64,000 nucleotides of DNA from Falsiroseomonas frigidaquae (GTDB lineage: Bacteria > Pseudomonadota > Alphaproteobacteria > Acetobacterales > Acetobacteraceae). The translations under genes and the position numbers were made by a program. Positions 9,405 to 19,820 of this stretch are shown one piece after another; the stretch's first letter is position 1; each line of letters begins with the position of its first letter. Location of the stretch: positions 372,001 through 436,000 of the forward strand of contig NZ_JAAVTX010000006.1 in the NCBI RefSeq assembly GCF_012163145.1, written 5' to 3'. The notes below the pieces were generated by a model. It searched no databases and was not told where the DNA came from. It was given only the letters and a program-made list of their open reading frames with translations.

Positions 9405-11087
9405 TCAACCCAGCGCCGGCACCCGCTTCACCAGCGCCGCATCCAGCGCCGCGCGCCGTGCCCACAGGCCGCGATACCAGTCCAGCCGCGGCGCCAACTG
9501 CCGCGCCAGCAGCCGTTGATCCCGCACCCAGGCCCGCGCTGCCTCGCCCATCGCCAGGGCGCGGGCCGGTTCGGCGAGCAGGGCGCGCAGTTCCCGGCCG
9601 AGGCTCTCGGCATCCGGCACGATCAGCCCGGTCTCGCCATGGCGTAGGCTGCCGGCATAGACCACGGGGCTGGCCAGGCAGCACAGGCGATGGCCGCCGG
9701 CCTCCACCGCCTTCAGGTCGGACTTCATGCGGTTGAAGCGGGTATCGGCCAGCGGCAGGAAGGCCAGCTCGCAGCCCGCCATCAGCTTCCGGTAGCCGGC
9801 ATAGTCGATGGTCGGCGTGAAGCGCTTATGCGGCGTGTCGAGCGCCGCGAAGCTCGCCTGGTCATGCACCACCTCCACCGCCAGCCGGCCGTCGGCCTCG
9901 GCCAGCACCTGGTTCAGCACGGGCAGGAAGGGGGCGATGTCCGCCTGGCGGTTCAGCGCGCCGAAGAACAGGGTCAGCCGGTTCGGGTCGCGGAAATTGG
10001 CGGGCTCAGGCAATTCGGCCAGCGCATTGGGGAAGACCGCGATCTCATCATTGAACTCCGAGAACAGGTCGCGCAGCGGCGCGGTGGAGGTCTGCACCGC
10101 ATGCACGCCGCGGAACGCCAAGTGGTCGTTCCCGGCGATGGAGGGCCAATGCGCCGGGTCGTCGTCGAATTCCTGCACCAGCACGGCGCCGGTAGCCCGC
10201 AGCTGGCGCAGATAGGCGACGCTGTCCGGCCGATCCAGCAGGCGGCGCTGCAGGATCAGGATGCGCGGTACCTCCGGCGGCAGCTGCGGCAGTTCGGCAT
10301 CCTGGCCGGCGCGGGTGGCGACGCCAGGGCGCGTCGCCAGCGCCTCGAAGGGTTGCAGCACGCGCACATCATTCACCCCGCCCACCGGGCGCAGCGTGCG
10401 CGCTGCCAGTACAATCGGCGCCGGCCTCCGGCGCCCGGCGCGCCAGACATATTGCAGGGGCGCGGAGCGGCGCAGCCAATCCTCCTGCGTCGTGCCCAGC
10501 GCGGCCAGCGCCGGCGCCATCGCCTTCGCGAAGGCCTGGGCGCGGGGCAGCTCGAAGATGCGGGGCACCACTTCCAGGGGCACCAGGCCGGCGGCCTCCA
10601 GCGCCTGGCGCATCGCATCGCGCGTGAACCAGCGCAGATGGGTACGGTCGAACAGCCCCGTCTCCTCATAGCGCCAGCGGCCGCCGAGCAGCCGGGCGGC
10701 GAAGGACCAGTGCTCGACATTCGGGACGCAGACCAGCAGCACGCCGTCTTCCGACAGCAGAGCGGCGTCGCGCTTCAGTACCGCCCAGGGGTCGCGCAGA
10801 TGTTCCAGCACATCGCCGAACACCAGCGCGTCCAGGCTGCCGGCCGGCACCGGCGGGGCGGTGGTTTCGATGTCGATGCGGTGCACCGCGTCGTAATGCG
10901 CCTCGGCGCGCGCCGCCAGCGCGGCGTCGGGCTCCACTGCCTCCAGGCGTGCCGCCGGGTTGCGGCGGCGGAAGGCGGCGCCCAGGGCGCCGGCGCCGCA
11001 GCCGACATCGAGCACCCGCCGCGCATCCAGCGGGATGCGCGCCAGCAGATGCGGGTTCGCGGAAGATCCGTAGCTGGGCTCGGTCAC
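9405..11087 (-). CDS. class I methyltransferase fused to a glycosyltransferase-like domain
   Basis: A 560-residue two-domain protein. Residues 1-230 form a SAM-dependent methyltransferase (Methyltransf_23 type): RRVLDVGCGAGALG binds SAM, DALVFGDVLEHLRDPW is motif post-II, and a NVEHW/HLRWFT region follows, as in polysaccharide and O-antigen methyltransferases. Residues about 235-560 look like a GT-B glycosyltransferase half, with FPNALAELPEP, LTLFFGALNRQ and a C-terminal VEAGGHRLCCLASPVVY/GETGLIVPDAESL nucleotide-sugar region. The GTG at 11087 shares GTGA with the stop of the upstream M28 gene, so translation is coupled. An in-frame extension to 12302 only shadows that gene. A role in surface glycan decoration is inferred. 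Confidence 0.8.
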   Translation of the reverse strand: MTEPSYGSSANPHLLARIPLDARRVLDVGCGAGALGAAFRRRNPAARLEAVEPDAALAARAEAHYDAVHRIDIETTAPPVPAGSLDALVFGDVLEHLRDPWAVLKRDAALLSEDGVLLVCVPNVEHWSFAARLLGGRWRYEETGLFDRTHLRWFTRDAMRQALEAAGLVPLEVVPRIFELPRAQAFAKAMAPALAALGTTQEDWLRRSAPLQYVWRAGRRRPAPIVLAARTLRPVGGVNDVRVLQPFEALATRPGVATRAGQDAELPQLPPEVPRILILQRRLLDRPDSVAYLRQLRATGAVLVQEFDDDPAHWPSIAGNDHLAFRGVHAVQTSTAPLRDLFSEFNDEIAVFPNALAELPEPANFRDPNRLTLFFGALNRQADIAPFLPVLNQVLAEADGRLAVEVVHDQASFAALDTPHKRFTPTIDYAGYRKLMAGCELAFLPLADTRFNRMKSDLKAVEAGGHRLCCLASPVVYAGSLRHGETGLIVPDAESLGRELRALLAEPARALAMGEAARAWVRDQRLLARQLAPRLDWYRGLWARRAALDAALVKRVPALG

Positions 11088-12805
11088 TGTGCGGCGACCG
11101 CCTGCGTCGCCGCATCCAGCGCCGCCAGCACATGGTTCATCCCGCGCTGCAACTGCGTGGTGGCGAAGCCGAGGGCGCAGGGCGGATAGCGATCCAGCTC
11201 CGCCGCCACCGCCAGATGCGTGAAGGGCGGCGCCGGCAGGCCGAAGTCGCGCCGCCAGCGCGTGCCGCGGGTGTAGTCCAGCGGCACGAGCTGGCGCAGC
11301 ACCGCAAGCCGCGCCGCGCTGGCCGCTGCGGGCGCCGGCCCGGCGGCCTCGAAGGCGGCAAGGCTGGCTGCCAGCGCCTCCAGCGCCCGCGCCACCGGCT
11401 GCAGGTCGAAGCGATCGGCCGCGGCTGCGGCGTAGCGGGCCAGATGGGATTGCAGGTCGGCCACCAGCGCGCCGGGGTCGAGCGGCAGCGCCGGCAGCGT
11501 CGCCATGCGGAACACCGCCAGCGCATAGAGCCGGATATCGGTCAGCAGCACATCCGGGTCCGCGACCTCGATCTGGTCGCGGTCGGTGTGCCAGGCGGTG
11601 TTGCCGCCATTGCCCATGACGAAATACCAGCCGCGCCGCTCCACCTCCGCCTTCGGAATGCGGGAGGAGGCGGAGAAGCAGCCGGAGATGCCGAGGTTGT
11701 TGAAGGAGAAGTCGCTGGATTGCGTCGGCCGCTTGCCGCCGGCCACCTTGCCGGTGGCGTCGCGCACCGCCTCCGTCACGAAGGCACGGTTCTCCGCCAT
11801 CCAGGGAATCGTCGGGTAGTCCGTGGCGTCGCGGCAGCCGGGGCTGTCGCAGTTCAGATGCGCCACGCAATGCTTCGCGAGGTCCAGCGCATGCTGGTCG
11901 GCATACCAGGTGCTGCCGGCGAATTTCCCGGTGGAATGGCCGGGCCACCAGCAGATGCGGACGCCGCGCCGCAGCTTCGCGCGGCGCGCGTGCAGGGTGC
12001 GGGCAACTTCCAGCAGGCAGGCATCGCCGGTGGCATTGTCGCCGACGCCGACATCCCAGCTGTCGTAGTGGCCATGCAGCAGGACGAAGCCGGGCTCGGT
12101 GCCCTCGATGCGGATTTCCGGCAGCACCTGGTCGAACCAGCCCTCCTCCACCACCGTGGTCAGCGTGGCGGCGGCGCCGCGCGCGGCGGCCTCGATCAGC
12201 CTGGCGCCATCCGGCGCGCTGACAGAGCAGCCGGGGATCGGCGTGCGGCCCGGCAAATCGTCCAGGTCCGGCGTGCCCCAGATGGCGCTGCCGCTGCCCC
12301 AATGCATGTCCGGGCCGGGGTTGATGGCGATGACGCCGGCGGCGCCCAGGGCCGCGAATTGCAGGATGCGCTCGGCCAGGATCATGCCGCGAAACAGCAC
12401 CAGCTTGCCCGTCACATCCGGCACGCCCGGCGCCGGGTCGTAGCCCGGGCCGAATAGCGGGGCCGAATTCGGCGTCCAGCCCATCGGCGGGCCGATCGGG
12501 TTCTCGACGAAGACCAGCGGCGCGGTCAGCCCCTGTGGCGCGGTCTGGGCGAGCTGCGCCGGGCGGGCGGCCAGACGCAGGCCTTCCAGCTCCACATGCG
12601 CCGCCTTCGGCACGGCGAGATACAGGCGCGGGCGATGCACCGTGACCGGCAGGCCGAGTGCTTGCAGGCGGCGGATGATCTCCTCCCCCGCCGCTGCGGC
12701 CTCCGCCGGATCCTGCCGGCGCATGGTGGAAAAGCGCTGCACCAGGGACCAGGCGTCCTCGATGCGGGCGGAGGCCATCAGGGCGGCTTCGTCGGGCGTG
12801 GTCAT
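11084..12805 (-). CDS. M28 family zinc peptidase
   Basis: A 573-residue metallopeptidase of family M28. A PA-type insert (KLVLFRGMILAERILQFAALGAAG) precedes the catalytic domain. The metal-binding motifs are HGHYDSWDVGVGDNATGDA, with the first His and the bridging Asp, HLNCDSPG, and a late NTAWHTDRDQ carrying the last His. No signal peptide is seen, so a cytoplasmic aminopeptidase or carboxypeptidase is likely. The ATG at 12805 lies 5 bases after the Bug gene stop, and its own stop overlaps the next gene by 4 bases. The three genes therefore form one operon, suggesting that the Bug ligand may be a peptide-like compound, but this is only context. Confidence 0.85.
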   Translation of the reverse strand: MTTPDEAALMASARIEDAWSLVQRFSTMRRQDPAEAAAAGEEIIRRLQALGLPVTVHRPRLYLAVPKAAHVELEGLRLAARPAQLAQTAPQGLTAPLVFVENPIGPPMGWTPNSAPLFGPGYDPAPGVPDVTGKLVLFRGMILAERILQFAALGAAGVIAINPGPDMHWGSGSAIWGTPDLDDLPGRTPIPGCSVSAPDGARLIEAAARGAAATLTTVVEEGWFDQVLPEIRIEGTEPGFVLLHGHYDSWDVGVGDNATGDACLLEVARTLHARRAKLRRGVRICWWPGHSTGKFAGSTWYADQHALDLAKHCVAHLNCDSPGCRDATDYPTIPWMAENRAFVTEAVRDATGKVAGGKRPTQSSDFSFNNLGISGCFSASSRIPKAEVERRGWYFVMGNGGNTAWHTDRDQIEVADPDVLLTDIRLYALAVFRMATLPALPLDPGALVADLQSHLARYAAAAADRFDLQPVARALEALAASLAAFEAAGPAPAAASAARLAVLRQLVPLDYTRGTRWRRDFGLPAPPFTHLAVAAELDRYPPCALGFATTQLQRGMNHVLAALDAATQAVAAQ

Positions 12806-12810
12806 CGGTT

Positions 12811-13776
12811 TCAGTCCAGTGTCACGCCGGTGCGGCGCACGACCTCGGCCCAGCGATCCATCTCGGCCAGGACGTAGCGCTGGGTTTCCTCCGGCGGGCT
12901 GCCGCCGGGATCGACGCCGATGGAGGCATAGCGCGTGCGCACCGCATCGCTGGCCAGCGCCCGGCGAAGCTGCGCGTAGAAGGCCTGCACGACGTCGTCC
13001 GGCACCGCCGCCGGGCCCGCCAGGCCGAACCAGTTGGTGGTCACGACATTGGGGAATCCCTGCTCGGCCAGCGTCGGGATATCCGGGAAGGCGGCGCTGC
13101 GGGTGGCGGTGGAGAGGGCCAGCGGCCGCACCGCGCCGCTGCGGATATGCACGGCGGCCGAGGGCAGGCTGTCCCACATCCCCTCGATCCGCCCGCCGAT
13201 CACATCCGCCGTCGCCGCCTGGGCGCCGCGATAGGGGACATGGGCGATGTCGATGCCGGCCGCGGCCTTCAGCAATTCGCCGGTCAGGTGGTGCAGCGTG
13301 CCATTGCCGCCGGAGCCGAAATTCATCGCGCCGGGGCGGGCTTTGGCGGCGGCGATATAGGCGGCGAGATCGGCGAAGGGCTGGTCCTTGCCGACGATCA
13401 GCACCAGCGGCAGCGTGCCGATGATGGTGATGCTGCGGAAGTCGCGGCGGGTGTCATAGGGCAGGTCGCGGCGCAGCGAGGGGAAGATCGCCTGCGGGCC
13501 GACATTCGTCGTCATCCAGGTGTAGCCATCCGGCGCCGATTTCGCGACGTGGTCGGAGGCGACGACACCGCCCGCGCCGGCGCGATTCTCCACCGGAAAG
13601 GGCTGGCCGGTCTGTTCCTGCAGGGCCTGCGCCAGGGTGCGGGTCAGGATGTCGGAGGCGCCGCCCGGCGGGGCGGAGGAAATCATGCGGACCGGGCGGC
13701 TGGGCCAGGGTGCCTGTGCCAGCGCGGGCATGGCGGGGGCCAAGGCGAGGGCGGAAAGCAGCGTGCGGCGGCGCAT
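12811..13776 (-). CDS. Bug family (TctC) periplasmic substrate-binding protein
   Basis: A 321-residue extracytoplasmic binding protein of the Bordetella uptake gene family (tripartite tricarboxylate transporter receptor). The signal peptide is MRRRTLLSALALAPAMPALAQ, with a Tat-like RRR start. Family signatures are WPSRPVRMIS, PPGGASDILTR, VENRAGAGG, APDGYT, MNFGSGGNGT and HVPYRGA. No TctA/TctB membrane subunits are nearby, as is common for expanded Bug sets. It heads an operon with the M28 peptidase and the methyltransferase fusion. The ATG at 13776 follows AAGGACA at about ten bases. The ligand is unknown; members bind carboxylates, amino acids or aromatic acids. Confidence 0.9.
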   Translation of the reverse strand: MRRRTLLSALALAPAMPALAQAPWPSRPVRMISSAPPGGASDILTRTLAQALQEQTGQPFPVENRAGAGGVVASDHVAKSAPDGYTWMTTNVGPQAIFPSLRRDLPYDTRRDFRSITIIGTLPLVLIVGKDQPFADLAAYIAAAKARPGAMNFGSGGNGTLHHLTGELLKAAAGIDIAHVPYRGAQAATADVIGGRIEGMWDSLPSAAVHIRSGAVRPLALSTATRSAAFPDIPTLAEQGFPNVVTTNWFGLAGPAAVPDDVVQAFYAQLRRALASDAVRTRYASIGVDPGGSPPEETQRYVLAEMDRWAEVVRRTGVTLD

Positions 13777-13903
13777 GGGCGAGTGTCCTTGTCCGGAAGG
13801 GTTGCAGCGATGGGACACGCGAAGCGCCGACGCGGCAAGGCGATGCCGACCCGGCAGAAGGGTGATGCTTGACGTGCGACGCCCTGGCACGCAATCCCCC
13901 GCC

Positions 13904-15718
13904 ATGGCCCTGCCCCCCCTGCTGCATCTTCGCGATATCCGCCTGCGCCTCGGTTCCACCCAGTTGCTGGACGGGGCGGAAATTGCCGTCTCGGCGGGGG
14001 ACCGGCTGGCGCTGGTCGGCCGCAATGGCTCCGGCAAATCCACCCTGCTGAAGATCGCCGCCGGCATCATCGAGGCCGATGCCGGCAGCGTCTTCATCCA
14101 GCCGGGTGCGACCATCCGCTACCTGCCGCAGGAGCCGGACCTGGCGGGCTTCGCCACCACCGGCGCCTATGTCGCCGCAGGCCTCGGCCCGGGCGATGAC
14201 CCGCACCGGGCGCGGGTGCTGCTGGAAGGCCTCGGCCTGACCGGGGAGGAAAGCCCGGAAAACCTCTCGGGCGGCGAATCCCGGCGCGCGGCGCTGGCCC
14301 GCGTGCTGGCGCCGGAGCCGGATATCCTGCTGCTGGACGAGCCGACCAACCACCTCGACCTGCCGGCGATCGAATGGCTGGAACAGGAACTCGGCCCGCT
14401 GCGCAGCGCGCTGGTCCTGATCAGCCACGACCGGCGCTTTCTGGAACGACTTTCCAAATCCATGGTCTGGCTGGACCGCGGCACCACCCGCCGGCTCGAC
14501 CAGGGATTTGCGCATTTCGAGGCCTGGCGGGACCAGGTTCTCGAAGAGGAGGAAATGCAGGCGCACAAGTTGGCCCGCAAGATCGTGCGGGAGGAGCATT
14601 GGCTGCGCTACGGCGTGACCGCGCGGCGCAAGCGCAATGTGAAGCGGCTGTCCGGGCTTCAGGATCTCCGCAAGCGGCACCGCGAACGGATCACGGCGCC
14701 GGGCACGGTGCGGATGGCGGCAAGCGAGGGCGATGCCTCCGGCACGCTGGTGGCGGCGCTGGAAGGCGTGACCAAGGCTTTTGGCGATGCGCCGCCCGTG
14801 GTGCGGGATTTCTCGACGCGGATCATGCGCGGCGACCGGGTCGGCATCGTCGGCCCGAACGGCGCGGGCAAGACCACCTTGCTCAACCTGCTGACCGGCG
14901 CACTGAAGCCGGATGAGGGGCGCGTGCGTCTCGGCGCCAGCCTCGAGATGGTGACGATGGACCAGACGCGGGACAGCCTTGACCCGGCGACCTCGCTGCA
15001 ATCGGCGCTGACCGGTGGCTCCGGCGACCAGGTGCGGATCGGCGGCGAGGTGAAGCACGTCATCGGCTACATGAAGGACTTTCTTTTCCTTCCGGAACAG
15101 GCTCGGACGCCGGTTTCGGCGCTGTCGGGCGGCGAGCGGGGGCGGCTGATGCTGGCGCGGTGCCTGGCGACGCCGTCCAACCTTCTGGTGCTGGACGAGC
15201 CGACCAACGACCTGGACCTCGAAACGCTCGACCTGCTGCAGGAATTGCTGGCCGAGTATTCCGGCACCGTCATCGTCGTCAGCCACGACCGCGACTTCCT
15301 CGACCGCGTCGCGACCAATGTGATCGTCAGCGAGGGCAATGGTGCCTGGCAGGATTATGCCGGCGGCTATTCCGACATGGTGGCGCAGCGCGGCCGCGGC
15401 GTGCAGGCCAAGGCACGCGCCGCGGCTGCGGCAGCCGCCGCCGAACGCGGCACGGTGGAGGCGCCGCGCGCGGCGGCGAAGGCGAAAATGTCCTTCAAGG
15501 ACAAGCACGCGCTGGAATCCCTGCCCGCCCGTATCGCGCTGTTGGAAAAGGAGATCGGCCTGCTGCAGAAGGCGCTGGCCGACCCCGCGCTCTATACCAA
15601 CGACCCGCCCGGCTTCGCGGCGCGCAGCAACCTGCTGGCAAAGAAGCAGGCGGAACGCGAGGCGGCCGAGGAAGACTGGCTGCGGCTGGAGATGCTGCGG
15701 GAGGAGATCGAGGGATGA
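13904..15718 (+). CDS. uup: Uup-type ABC-F family ATPase
   Basis: A 604-residue cytoplasmic protein with two ABC ATPase domains and no membrane segment. Domain 1 carries GRNGSGKST, signature LSGGESRRAAL and DEPTNHLDL. The charged ABC-F linker spans roughly residues 205-270. Domain 2 carries GPNGAGKTT, LSGGERGRLM and DEPTNDLDL. A Lys/Glu-rich C-terminal coiled coil (ALESLPARIALLEKEIGLL onward) is the Uup hallmark. Such proteins act on ribosomes or branched DNA intermediates; which applies here is not shown. The start at 13904 (MALPPLLHL) aligns with the family; an upstream ATG at 13865 with a near GAAGGG is possible. The stop overlaps the next gene as ATGA. Confidence 0.87.
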   Translation: MALPPLLHLRDIRLRLGSTQLLDGAEIAVSAGDRLALVGRNGSGKSTLLKIAAGIIEADAGSVFIQPGATIRYLPQEPDLAGFATTGAYVAAGLGPGDDPHRARVLLEGLGLTGEESPENLSGGESRRAALARVLAPEPDILLLDEPTNHLDLPAIEWLEQELGPLRSALVLISHDRRFLERLSKSMVWLDRGTTRRLDQGFAHFEAWRDQVLEEEEMQAHKLARKIVREEHWLRYGVTARRKRNVKRLSGLQDLRKRHRERITAPGTVRMAASEGDASGTLVAALEGVTKAFGDAPPVVRDFSTRIMRGDRVGIVGPNGAGKTTLLNLLTGALKPDEGRVRLGASLEMVTMDQTRDSLDPATSLQSALTGGSGDQVRIGGEVKHVIGYMKDFLFLPEQARTPVSALSGGERGRLMLARCLATPSNLLVLDEPTNDLDLETLDLLQELLAEYSGTVIVVSHDRDFLDRVATNVIVSEGNGAWQDYAGGYSDMVAQRGRGVQAKARAAAAAAAAERGTVEAPRAAAKAKMSFKDKHALESLPARIALLEKEIGLLQKALADPALYTNDPPGFAARSNLLAKKQAEREAAEEDWLRLEMLREEIEG

Positions 15719-16929
15719 CCATCGGCGTCGGCGGATCGGATTTCGCCACGGAACTCGCGGGCCTCCGCAACCAGCGGGATGCGGTGCCGCCGATCGGGGC
15801 GGAGGAACACGCCCGCCGCGTGGACCGCGCCCAGGCCCGCATGGCGGAACTCGGCATCGCGGCGCTGTGGCTGGATGGCACGACCAACCTGGCCTGGATG
15901 ACCGGCCTGAAGCATGGCCAGTCCGAACGCCCGGTCGGCGCCGTGCTGCCGGTGCGCGGCCCCCTCACCTATCTCTGCCCGGAATTCGAGGTGGAGAAGC
16001 TGAAGACCATGCTGGCCCTGCCCGGCGAGGTCCGTGGCTGGGAGGAGGATGAGGACCCCTACGCGCTGTTCTCCGACATCCTGCGGTCCTCCGACGTCTC
16101 CGGCGGCACGGTCGCGCTGGACGAGATGGCGCGGGTCTTCGTGGCGGAGGGGCTGCGCGCGGCGCTGCCGAACCACCATTTCATCGCCAGCGGCCCGGTC
16201 ACCGGCTACCTCCGCCAGCGCAAGACGGAGCAGGAGGTGGCGCTGCTGCGCCAGGCGATGGGCATGACGCTGGAAATCCAGGCCGCCGCCGCCCGAGGCA
16301 TGCGCGAAGGCGTCACCACCACCGAGGTCGGCGAATTCCTCGCCGCCGCGCATCGCAAGGCCGGCTTCGATGGCGGGCCCGCCTTCTCCATCGTTTTGTT
16401 CGGGGAGGCCACGGCCTATCCGCATGGCGTGCCCTATCCGCAGGTGCTGAAGGATGGCGATGTGGTGCTGATCGATGTCGGCGCGCCGCTGCACGGCTAC
16501 GTCTCCGACATCACCCGCAGCTACGTCTTCGGCGAGCCGACCCGGCGCCAGCGGGACATCTGGAACCTGGACCACGCGGCGCAGGCGGCCGGCATCGCGG
16601 TGGCGAAACCCGGCATCACCGGCGGCGCCATCGATGACGCGGTACGTGGTGTGGTGGTCGCCGCCGGCTTCGGCCCGGGGCACAAGACGCCGGGCCTGCC
16701 CCACCGTGCGGGCCATGGCATCGGCATGGATGTGCATGAGGGACCGTATTTCGTGAAGGGCGGCAAGGAGATCCTGGCCCCCGGCGTCACCGGCAGCATC
16801 GAGCCGACCATCACCATCTACGGCGAATTCGGCATCCGGCTGGAGGACCACATCCTCATCACCGAGACCGGCGCCAGCTGGCTGACGCAACCCGCCAGAT
16901 CCGTGGATGATCCCTTCGGAGTGGCGTGA
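15715..16929 (+). CDS. M24 family aminopeptidase (Xaa-Pro dipeptidase type)
   Basis: A 404-residue pita-bread-fold metallopeptidase. The N-terminal creatinase-like domain contains ALWLDGTTNLAWMTGL. The catalytic domain shows the five metal ligands in order: Asp in LIDVGAPLHGYVSD, the second Asp in the same motif, His in HRAGHGIG, Glu in IEPTITI and Glu in GIRLEDHILIT. It should remove N-terminal residues before proline or cleave Xaa-Pro dipeptides in the cytoplasm. The ATG overlaps the uup stop by 4 bases. The C-terminal codons run into a 24-bp repeat, and the stop TGA overlaps a GTG that opens the GST frame. Confidence 0.88.
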   Translation: MTIGVGGSDFATELAGLRNQRDAVPPIGAEEHARRVDRAQARMAELGIAALWLDGTTNLAWMTGLKHGQSERPVGAVLPVRGPLTYLCPEFEVEKLKTMLALPGEVRGWEEDEDPYALFSDILRSSDVSGGTVALDEMARVFVAEGLRAALPNHHFIASGPVTGYLRQRKTEQEVALLRQAMGMTLEIQAAAARGMREGVTTTEVGEFLAAAHRKAGFDGGPAFSIVLFGEATAYPHGVPYPQVLKDGDVVLIDVGAPLHGYVSDITRSYVFGEPTRRQRDIWNLDHAAQAAGIAVAKPGITGGAIDDAVRGVVVAAGFGPGHKTPGLPHRAGHGIGMDVHEGPYFVKGGKEILAPGVTGSIEPTITIYGEFGIRLEDHILITETGASWLTQPARSVDDPFGVA

Positions 16930-16994
16930 ATGCGCCCGGACCAGAGGGCGTGAATACGCCCGGACCAAAGGGCGTGAATACGCCCGGACCAGAG
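16923..16994. repeat. three tandem 24-bp repeats, each with a small hairpin
   Basis: Three head-to-tail copies of a 24-bp unit (GGCGTGAATACGCCCGGACC plus four bases) start at 16923, 16947 and 16971. Units differ at two or three positions. In copies 2 and 3, GGGCGT-GAAT-ACGCCC can form a 6-bp hairpin; copy 1 has one G-T pair. The period is a multiple of three, so the plus frame stays open and reads GVNTPGPKG-like peptides. The array covers the last codons of the M24 gene and the leader of the GST gene. Confidence 0.85.
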
Positions 16995-17033
16995 GGGCGC
17001 GACGATACCTTCTTCAGCATAGGATTGACCGCC

Positions 17034-17690
17034 ATGTTGACGATCTATGGCTGCCTCCGTTCCCGCGCCTCCCGCAATGTGTGGCTGGCGCATGAGGCGG
17101 GGCTGGAATTCCGTCATGTGCCGGTGATGCAGGCCTATCGCCTGGCGGACCCGGATGCGGCGGACGCGCCGCTGCACACGCGCAGCCCGGCCTTCCTGGC
17201 GGTGAACCCGAACGGCCATATTCCCTCCCTGACGGATGGCGCGCTGGTGCTGCACGAAAGCCTCGCCATCAACCTGTACCTGGCCCGCAAATACGGCGGC
17301 GCACTCGGCCCGGCCGATGCGGCGGAGGATGGGCTGATGGGCATGTGGTCGCTCTGGGCGGCAACCGAGTTCGAGCCGCACAGCATCGAGATCCTCACCC
17401 ACCGCCTCGCCAAGCCGCCGGCCGAGCGCGACGCCGCCAAGGCCGAAGCCGCGATCGCCGCATTGCGCCAGCCCGTCGCCGTGCTCGACCGCGCGCTGGC
17501 CGAAACCGGCCATCTGGTCGGCGGCCGCTTCAGCGTGGCGGATATCAACGTGGCGGAGGTGGTGCGCTACGCCCTGCCGGCGCCGGAATTGTTTGCCGAG
17601 GCCCCGCATCTCCAGGCCTGGATCGCCGCCTGCCACGCCCGCCCGGCCTTCCTGCGGATGATGGCGGAGCGCGAGCGGGAAGCCGCCTGA
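17034..17690 (+). CDS. glutathione S-transferase
   Basis: A 218-residue GST with an N-terminal thioredoxin-like domain beginning MLTIYGCLRSRASRNVWLA, a cis-Pro/SNAIL region FLAVNPNGHIPSLTDGALVLHESLAINLYLA, and a helical C-terminal domain with the N-capping motif LVGGRFSVADINVAEV. It conjugates glutathione to electrophiles or has a peroxidase role; the substrate is not known. The ATG at 17034 matches the first GST strand and has AGGA nine bases upstream. The same frame is open back to a GTG at 16926 that shares GTGA with the M24 stop. That start would add 36 residues built from the 24-bp repeats, so the start is not certain. Confidence 0.85.
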   Translation: MLTIYGCLRSRASRNVWLAHEAGLEFRHVPVMQAYRLADPDAADAPLHTRSPAFLAVNPNGHIPSLTDGALVLHESLAINLYLARKYGGALGPADAAEDGLMGMWSLWAATEFEPHSIEILTHRLAKPPAERDAAKAEAAIAALRQPVAVLDRALAETGHLVGGRFSVADINVAEVVRYALPAPELFAEAPHLQAWIAACHARPAFLRMMAEREREAA

Positions 17691-17846
17691 ACGGCGCCCG
17701 AGCACGGGGCTTTGAACAATCGGCTGGCAATCCGATGCCATACTGTCACTTGCCGGTTCACCGGAGCGACCTATTGGCCTATGCAAGGTCGCCTGTCCTG
17801 AACGAGCCAGTGAACAAGGCGCGCGCAATGCATATTTTCAGATTTT

Positions 17847-19814
<1,968 letters not shown>

Positions 19815-19820
19815 CGCCGC

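Noticed and set aside
11088-12302. 965-residue reading of the methyltransferase fusion
   Set aside because: The extra N-terminal part is only another frame of the M28 peptidase gene; GTG at 11087 gives the conserved methyltransferase start.
13454-15508. 684-residue minus frame opposite uup
   Set aside because: It is antisense to a well-supported ABC-F gene and shows no family signal.
16923-16994. CRISPR-like short repeat
   Set aside because: The 24-bp units are contiguous with no spacers.
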